Of a stretch of DNA of 64,000 nucleotides, positions 55,691 through 64,000 are shown piece after piece. A model generated the notes under the pieces. It was not told where the DNA came from, did not search any database, and was given only the letters and a program-made list of their open reading frames with translations. The position numbers and the translations under genes are program-made. Positions within the stretch are counted from its first letter, which is position 1; the number at the start of each line of letters is the position of its first letter. Origin of the DNA: Neocallimastix lanati (nom. inval.) (Eukaryota; Neocallimastigomycota; Neocallimastigomycetes; Neocallimastigales; Neocallimastigaceae); assembly GCA_016946835.1 (NCBI GenBank), contig JACVTC010000040.1, positions 867,001 through 931,000 on the forward strand. Direction: 5' to 3'.

Positions 55691-57304
55691 CTTGTTATGT
55701 TATTAATATCAAAAGGTAGGACAAATTTATTAAAAATAAAAGCAAAAATAAATATTAATACATATATATAGATTAATAAAGCAAAAGTGTTTTATAATAA
55801 ATATTAATTTAAATAAATATTAAATTAATATTTATTACAAAATGATAATAATTATTCATTATTCATATAGTCATAAAAAAATAATAAATGAATAAAAGAA
55901 TGAAAAAATACATGAAAAATATATTCTTTTTTTTTTTTTTAATTTTATTAATATTAGTTTTATTTTAATAATAATTTTGTATTTTGTTAATTTTATATTT
56001 TATTAACAATAATTTTCTTTTCTTTTTTTTTTTTTTCTTTTTTTTTTTTAATATTATTTTATAATTCGATGATTTCCTAATATCTCATGAAAGAAAACTC
56101 TACTTTTATCATGTATCAAATTTTAAGTCGAATAATATATAATATTTATCTATAATAATAATAATAATAATAATGGTAATAATAATAATATGAAAAAAAA
56201 ATTAATACATATTATTTATTCATATAAATAAAAGTTTTCAATTAATAAGGTAATTATGTATTTAAATATTTAAATATATATATATATATATTTTACATAA
56301 TTGTTATTTATTTTTAATAAAAAAAAATTAATAACTTTAATTATAAATAAAAAAAAAATAACAAATAAATAGTAATAAAATTTAGTTCAATAAATAAAAA
56401 ATGAATAATTGATTAAATAAATAAATATTATTTATTTATTATTATTATTTATTATTAATTTTCTTTTTTTTTAAAAAAAAAAAATTATAAAAAAAATAAA
56501 AAAACTAAACAAACATACATAATTAAAAAGAAAAAAAAAAAAATAAACAAAAATTAAAAAAAAAAAGAAAAGAAAAGGAGGCAAGATTAATTTTATATTA
56601 TATCTATTTATTAAATAAAATTTATATTTATTGATTTATTTAATTTTTTATTTTATTTTAAATAATTAAATAATTAATAAAAAAAATTTTTTTTTTTAAT
56701 TGAAATCGTAAAATTCATTATCACCATCAACTTTTTTATTATTATTAATAGAATAATTATTGTTTTTTTTTTTTCAATAAATAATATTATTATTTATTAT
56801 AAATAATTAACTTTTATAAAATGACAATTCAAAATAAATAAATAAATTAAAAAAAAAAAAAAAACATTAATATTTTTTTTTTTCATTGTATTTTGATGTG
56901 AAAAATTAAAATAAAAAATAAAAAATAAAAAATAAATTTAATACATAATTAATTAAAATAATTAATTATGTATTAAATTAATATGTTAATTATGGTAAAT
57001 CAACATTATACTATTTAAAATTCAATAAAACACTTTATATATATAGAAGTGATTTATATAAGAAAAAAAAATTATTGTTATTAATAATGATAAAATTTCA
57101 ATATTCATTTGTTTATATAATAATTATGTAAGGTTAAAATAGATACTAAATACTATTTTGACTATTAATTAATTAAAAATTATCTATATAAATATAATGT
57201 AAAATGAAGTTGGTAAACTTTAATTTGAATATTACAAGTGTTTCTATATTATATTACACTGAAAATTATATGTATATATATATATCCTCATCTGTATTAT
57301 TTAA

Positions 57305-57343
<39 letters not shown>

Positions 57344-57510
57344 CAATTTAATTTAAAAAAAAACACCCACACATAAAAATATTAAAATTTATGAATATAT
57401 TCACTTTTTCTTTCATATATATATATACATAAATTTTAAATTTTTAGTTTATAATAAATTTAAACATACAAAAAAAATGATTACCATTATTAAGTATGGA
57501 AGATCAGTAT

Positions 57511-57546
<36 letters not shown>

Positions 57547-59359
57547 TAATATTTATAAATTTTATAAATAAAATAAAATAAAAAAAATTAAATAATAAAA
57601 AAATTAAAAAATAATAAAAAAAAAAAAAAAAACATAAAATAAAAAAGTAAAAACAAATTTAAAATTAAAAAAAACATGAATCCCACTGTCACAGTCATAG
57701 TAAAATGAGAAAAAAAAAATTTTTTTTTTTGTGTAAATTTTTATTTATTTTATTAATTTATAAGTCAATTATTAATAATCTAGTAGTTAAAATTGTATTT
57801 TTTTTTTTTTTTTCTTTTATTTTATTATATTTTATTTTTTTTTTTTTTTAATTTTTTTCTTTACTTTATTTTGTTTATTTATTTTTTTATCCATTTTATA
57901 CTTTAATTTTTTATTATTAAGTAGTAAAAATATTTATATAATAAAAATTACCAATAAAATTGGAATCTTTCAGTAAAACAAACACAAATAAATAGAATTT
58001 TAATTTTTTTTTTTTTCAACTTTCAATTTAAGTTGTGATGATAGAACAGAATAAATGATAAATTGACTAAGAAATAATATACTTAGTTTCAATAATTTCA
58101 ATTTATAATTTCAACTTTAGAAGAACAAAAGATTTTACGATATATTGATGAGTTTAATTAATCAAATGTATAATATATATATATATATTAAAAGAGAGAA
58201 AAGAATATCAAAATTTATATAATTAATTGAATTTTTTTTTTTTATTTTTATTTTTATTTTTATTTTCTTTTTTATTTTATTATTAACATATTAACATTAA
58301 AATAATTATTTTTGTTTTTAAAGTTTTTTATTCATAATGTTAAAAAAATTTTTCTTATTTAAAAATTTATTTTAAATTTAATTTAAATAGTGAACTAAAG
58401 GAATGACATGCATAGACTTATGTATATATTACATATATCTATTTATAGAGTGATAAAACAATTTTTTAAATCTGCAAAAAAAAAAAAAAAAAAAAAAATT
58501 CTGTATTTGGTTTCATTTGTTATATTAAAAAAAAAAAAAAAAAAAAAGATTATAGAATATATTATAAGATGATAGATAGGATAATCATCGTCACATCTGT
58601 AAATTATATTACTGTATATACATATATAATATATATTTTTTTTCATTTTTCAATTATTTTTAATTGGTATATGTAATGAATATAATGAATAGTATTATTA
58701 ATTGAATATTTTATATATTTCATATTTTATATAATACTTTCTCTATATATTTATTTATTATTTTTTTTTCTTCTTTTTTTTTTTTTTTCATTTATTATTA
58801 ATTTGATATTATTTATACTTTTCAATCATTTTCAATATATCTTTTATAATATATGTACATATAAAAGGTGAAATGTTTTTTTATAATTTTTAAAATAATT
58901 AAAGAAATTAGAAATAGAAAAAAGAATCCATTATTTGATATATATAAGTTTAATAGGACTAAAATAAAAAGAAAAAAATAAAAATAAAAGTTTATAAAAA
59001 TGATTAAATGATTTAAAATATCTGGAATTATAATATATTTATTAATCTAATTATATATTTATTACAATAAAATATTTAAAATATTTAAGGTATATTGGAA
59101 TATCTCAAAAGATTTAAAATATTTAAAAAAAATAAAATAAAAGCATTTTGAAAGATTTTTAAAATATCTTGGAAATTAATAATTTTACATATATAATATT
59201 TATACTTTAATATATGGTTACAGTTTATTATAATATATTAGTTTACTTGTTTTAATAAACTTTTTAATATATTAGAATACTAATATAATATATTAGATAT
59301 TATATTATAAATTATATTTTTTGATTTTCAATTTTCAATTTTCAATTTTCATAAATAAA
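55691..59359. other. A/T-rich gene-free region with small coding-like scraps
   Basis: Mostly A/T simple sequence. Short pieces have somewhat protein-like composition: minus strand near 56700-56750 (KKVDGDNEFYDFN then stop), plus strand 57478-57510 (MITIIKYGRS) and plus strand 58112-58158 (LEEQKILRYIDEFN then stop). None joins to another piece or to a known family, so no gene is called. Confidence 0.5.
56935..56979. repeat. Perfect 20-bp inverted repeat, 5-nt loop
   Basis: Arms 56935-56954 and 56960-56979, exact reverse complements (left arm AATTTAATACATAATTAATT), loop AAAAT. A/T-rich background makes inverted repeats more likely by chance, but a 20-bp perfect stem is still striking. Confidence 0.85.
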
Positions 59360-59488
59360 AAAATATTATTATTATTATTATTATTATTTATTATTTATTA
59401 TTATTTATTATTTATTATTATTTATTATTATTATTTATTATTTATTATTATTTATTATTATTATTTATTATTTATTATTTATTATTTA

Positions 59489-59527
<39 letters not shown>

Positions 59528-59535
59528 TATTATTA

Positions 59536-59577
<42 letters not shown>

Positions 59578-59592
59578 TATTATTATTATTAT
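59360..59592. repeat. ATT/ATTT compound array
   Basis: ATT and TTATTTATT units. They give a meaningless Leu/Ile/Tyr frame on the + strand. Confidence 0.93.
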
Positions 59593-59908
59593 AAATTTAT
59601 GTTTTTTGTTATATTTTATTAAATTATATTTTTTTTCATTTATGTTTCTTTTATAAATAAAAGGTTAATTCTGAATTTCTGAATTCTATCAATATTTTAG
59701 TAAATTATTAGATTTAATAGATCATTCTATGTAATGTAAATTTCATTCTTATTATTGAAAAATAGAAAAGATTAAAGAATAAAATTAGTTCCTAAAAGGA
59801 ATTAGTTTAATTAATACTCTTATTATATTAGAATGAGTGTTTATTCACTTTATTATTGAGGAAATAAAAAAAAAAATTTATAGGCTCTCTCAAAAGAAGA
59901 ATAATCAA

Positions 59909-59963
<55 letters not shown>

Positions 59964-61795
59964 TTAATATTCAAAAAGATACAGAATTTATATTTAAAAA
60001 GAAAAAAAAAATTTTTTTTCTTGTTTTAATCCTTTTTTTTTTTTTATTTTTTATTATTATTATTATTTTTTTTTTTTTTTTTTTGATTCATGCTATATAC
60101 TTAGAAGACTATTAAAGTTTTCCTCATTTTATTTATTTTAAAAGATAAAGAATAATCTTAAAGGAAAATACTTTTTATTATAATATAATATTTCTTTTAT
60201 TTTTTCATTTTCATTTTCATTCATTAAAATATTATATTAACAAAAAAATGAGAAATTAAGATACAATGATAATGGAAATAATAATAATAAAAATGTAAAA
60301 TATTAAAAATTATTAAAAATTAGGGGGAAAATTAAACCCATTAATTCAATGAAAATAATAATAATAATAATAAATTATTAATAACATATATTTAATTATT
60401 ATATATACATAATAAAAAAAAGTTACAAAGTTTCAACGATCTTTCCTTTATCTATTGTTTTTTTTTTTCTTTTTTTCATATATAAAAAAAATTTAATACG
60501 AATTATAATGATATGAATTTTTATAATTAAAGCAATAACTAAATATATATATATATATAAAGAAATGAAAGAATTATAGAAATTAAAAGTTTGATTAAAT
60601 TATTATAAAAACAATATAATGAATATTAAAAAATTTTGGTTTCAAAAATAAAACAAATATTAATAGAATTTCCTTTTTTTTTTTTTTTATTATTATTATT
60701 ATAATTATTAGTTATTATTTCTTTTATTCTTTATTATATTGCTTTCTATTCTTTATTATAGGATATACGCAATCAACCCTTTTTTTTTAATGGTTTTATT
60801 CCAATATATTATAATTCGTTAACAATAATTATTTTTAATTAATATTTATGTAACAGTATTTTTTTTTTCTTTTTATTGACACTATCTTTCTATATACTTT
60901 TTTAAACTTTTAATTCTACTCTAGATAAAACTTTTTGATAATTTTTTATGATAATATTGTTATTATTATTATTTTTTATTTTAATTTCATTATTGTTATT
61001 ATTTATTTAATTCAATCCCTTACAATCAACCATTAAAACCTTTTATTGTTATGCTGTTAAAAGTATATATATAGATATTTTTTTTTTTTTTTTGCTTCTT
61101 TTTCATTATAAGTAAAAAGATGAAAACTTTTAATTATTTCATTTATTTATTTATTAACTTATTATTTATTTATTATTTATTTATATAATTATTTGTTTTA
61201 TTTTTTTAATTTTGGATATTTAATTTTTCATTTTTTGGTATTTCATTATTTTTTTATTTATTTTTTTATATTTTATTTAGTTTTTAATATATAAGTCATT
61301 TAAAACTAGATATATTATAATGTAATAATAATATATTATATATTAATTAATATTCAATATAATTTTTTTTCATTATTTTTAATAATAAAAAAGTTTAATT
61401 TCTTTAAATTTACCATTAATATATTTAAAATATATTATGTAATATATTAAATCATTATATAATTATTATTTTATATATTTAAATTAAATTGATTAAATTC
61501 TATCATTGTATATTATATATATATAAAATATGTATTATATTTTATAATACAATAAAATATTAATATATGATATATAGAACAAAATCATATATTATAGGAG
61601 TAATCAATATTAATTTATAAGTTTACATAGAAAAGTATCCTTTATTAATTAATATATCAACCAATAAACGTTCATCTTTTTAAAGATTGACTAGAAAAAA
61701 CTTTTTTTTTTTAATTTTTTTTAATATACATAATATAATATATATTAAATTTCCAATTTAATATGAAAATAATTTTAATTAATATAAAATATGTT
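59593..61795. other. A/T-rich gene-free region
   Basis: Poly-A/T runs and short ATT arrays (59905-59965). A 19-codon frame at 59690-59740 (EFYQYFSKLLDLIDHSM) is the only protein-like scrap; it is too short to call. No RNA gene recognised. Confidence 0.55.
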
Positions 61796-62490
61796 AAATA
61801 ATAAATAAATAATAAATAATAAATAATAAATAATAAATAATAAATAATAAATAATAAATAATAAATAATAAATAATAAATAATAAATAATAAATAATAAA
61901 TAATAAATAATAAATAATAAATAAATAATAATAAATAATAAATAATAAATAAAAAATAATAAATAATAAATAATAAATAATAAATAATAAATAATAAATA
62001 ATAAATAATAAATAATAAATAATAAATAAATAATAATAAATAAATAATAAATAATTGAATAATAAATAATAAATAATAAATAATAAATAATAAATAATAA
62101 ATGATAAATAATAAAAAGAAAATAATAAATAATAAATAATAAATAATAATAAATAATAAATAATAAATAATAAATAATAAATAATAATAAAAAGAGTATT
62201 TATTATTAAATAATTGAATAATTAATAATAAATAAAATAATAATAAAAAGAGTATTTATTATTAAATAATTGAATAATTAATAATTAATAATAAATAATA
62301 AATAATAAATAATAAATAAATGATTAATATAGTAAGAGTATTTATTAATGATTGAATAGTAATAAAGAGTATTTATTAATAATAATAAATAATAAATAGT
62401 AATAAAGAGTATTAATTAATAATAAATAATAAATAATTGAATAAAGAATAACGAATAATCAATAATCAATAATTAAATAATAAAAATAAA
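61796..62490. repeat. AAT-type array with embedded AAAAAGAGTATTTATT units
   Basis: AATAAATAAT units over about 700 bp. AATAAAAAGAGTATTTATTA occurs near 62190 and 62245 with degenerate relatives (AATAAAGAGTATTTATTAAT, AATAAAGAGTATTAATTAAT) at 62360-62420. Same family as the arrays at 24.0 and 55.4 kb. Confidence 0.9.
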
Positions 62491-64000
62491 ATAAATAATA
62501 AAAATTGGCTATTAATAAGAAATATTATTCATCATAATTTTAATAATTATATAAATAAAAAAAAATTTTAGAAAAAAAAATTTTTTTTATTAAATTTTGG
62601 ATATATAGTATTTTGCATATATTATAATATATAGTAATATATTTATATAATATATAGTTTGATATAAATTTTCTCGTTTTTTGTTTTATTTTATTTAATA
62701 TTATTATTTTTTTTTTTTAATTTTTAATTAGTTTATTTTATTTTTATTATTTTTATTTTTATTTTTTTTAATTTCTTATCTTTTTCTTTTTTCTTTTTTT
62801 TTTTTTTTATTTTTTTTTTTCATATATACATATTTATAACTAAAATAAAAAGTAAAGGTTATTTTAAAATTTTATAATATTATTTATGTAAATTATTTAA
62901 TTTTAAAATTAGTATTTACCTCTTTTAATTTTAGTTATTATATTAAGAAAAAAAAAAAGTAAACTTGTCTTGAAATATTATTAAATTTATATAATCTATA
63001 AATTTTTTGGTAGAATTGAAATTTAATAATATAATATATGAATATATTTATTATTATTAAATTCTGACCGATTAATAGTTTCAAACAAAATCTAAATTTT
63101 ATAAAAATATATATACAATTATTTTTTTTTTCCTTTCACAATTAGATTATACTTTTCAACATCTTTTTATTTTAATAATAGCTCTAATTAATATAATAAA
63201 AGATGTTTGAAATATTTATTTCAAAATATAGTTATATATAATTATTTTATATTTAAAATATTATTTTTTTTTATTTTTATTTTTTAAAGATAAAAAGTGA
63301 TATTCTTTGTTTATTTTTCATTAAAAATAAAATATTAAAAAAAAAAACATAGCAGTAATTTATAAATATCATATACAATAGATTATATTATTTATTTCAA
63401 AATAACATTAAAAAAAAAAAAAAAAAGAAAAACAAATCAAAATATTAAATTAAATATAAAATTAATTTTATCATCATATAAGAATATAATAATCATAACT
63501 ATTTTAACACATTATATACACATATTTTATCATTAGTTTCATTTATATATATAAAAAATATATATTTTATATTTTTTTCATTATTATTAAAAGAAAATAA
63601 ACCAAAAAAGAAAGCAATTTTTATGTATAAAAAATACTTCAATAAAACTAATTTATTCAATTAAAAATATTATTTATTTTATATATTAAGATTATATTTT
63701 TTTAAAAATAAGGCAAAAGACAAAAAAAAAATAATAATAAGCGAACAAGGAAATAATTATAATTATAAGATTATATAAAGTAACAACAACAACAAAAAAA
63801 AAACAAAGAACAGGACAAAAATTGTTATTTATCATTTTTTTATTATATAATTTTTTTTTAAAATAAAAAACTGTATATATTATAAAATAGTCTTATTGAC
63901 TCAATACTTAACTATTTAATATCTAACCCTATAAATAATATCAAAATTTAATATTAAACCACCAATTAAAGATATTAATTTTTAATCAATACTGGTATCA
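62491..64000. other. A/T-rich gene-free end of window
   Basis: Poly-A/T and ATATAT-rich sequence. No frame with protein-like composition and no RNA gene seen on either strand. Confidence 0.65.

Noticed and set aside
57478-57710. Small two-exon gene (MITIIKYGRS then NPTVTVIVK)
   Set aside because: Donor is weak, the second piece lacks a clear acceptor, and the product matches nothing I know.

Overview
The window looks like nuclear DNA from an anaerobic gut fungus (Neocallimastigomycota). Intergenic DNA is almost pure A/T with homopolymers and AAT/ATT arrays, while genes are islands of higher GC. Genes carry short spliceosomal GT-AG introns. The gene families also fit: secreted Cys-rich GYY-repeat proteins resembling the fungal cellulosome scaffoldins, AAA-ATPase-like/PD-(D/E)XK proteins, PI-PLC-like proteins and Ty3/Gypsy Gag. 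The species cannot be named from sequence alone.

Layout. (1) 2.5-46.6 kb is a tandem family of scaffoldin-like genes, all on the + strand: gene 1 (2513-8465, intact), a 5'-end relic (9540-9690), a partial relic A (11897-13075), a near full-length dead copy B (15548-22680), gene 2 (26902-32719, frameshifted by a 106-bp tandem duplication) and gene 3 (40880-46566, intact, most diverged). Each has a 17-nt first exon that starts a signal peptide, then a phase-2 intron. Many Cys-pair/GYY repeats follow, then a charged Cys-free segment, a conserved C-terminal module and a hydrophobic tail suited to membrane or GPI anchoring. (2) Between genes 2 and 3 lie decayed genes: an AAA-ATPase-like/PD-(D/E)XK gene, an unknown minus-strand relic, a secreted Cys-rich protein and a PI-PLC fragment. 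(3) 48-53.7 kb holds a seven-exon CCDC25/NFACT-R gene, an intronless NADAR (YbiA-like) gene on the minus strand, and a minus-strand Ty3/Gypsy Gag fragment. The Gag fragment carries what looks like a complete -1 ribosomal frameshift signal (UUUAAAC, 8-nt spacer, H-type pseudoknot). (4) 53.7-64 kb has no recognisable gene, only A/T-rich DNA, AAT arrays and one 20-bp perfect palindrome.

How they may work together: the scaffoldin-like proteins would be secreted and held at the cell surface as platforms for dockerin-bearing plant-cell-wall enzymes. This is inference from family resemblance. No dockerin gene is visible here. The other genes have unrelated roles.
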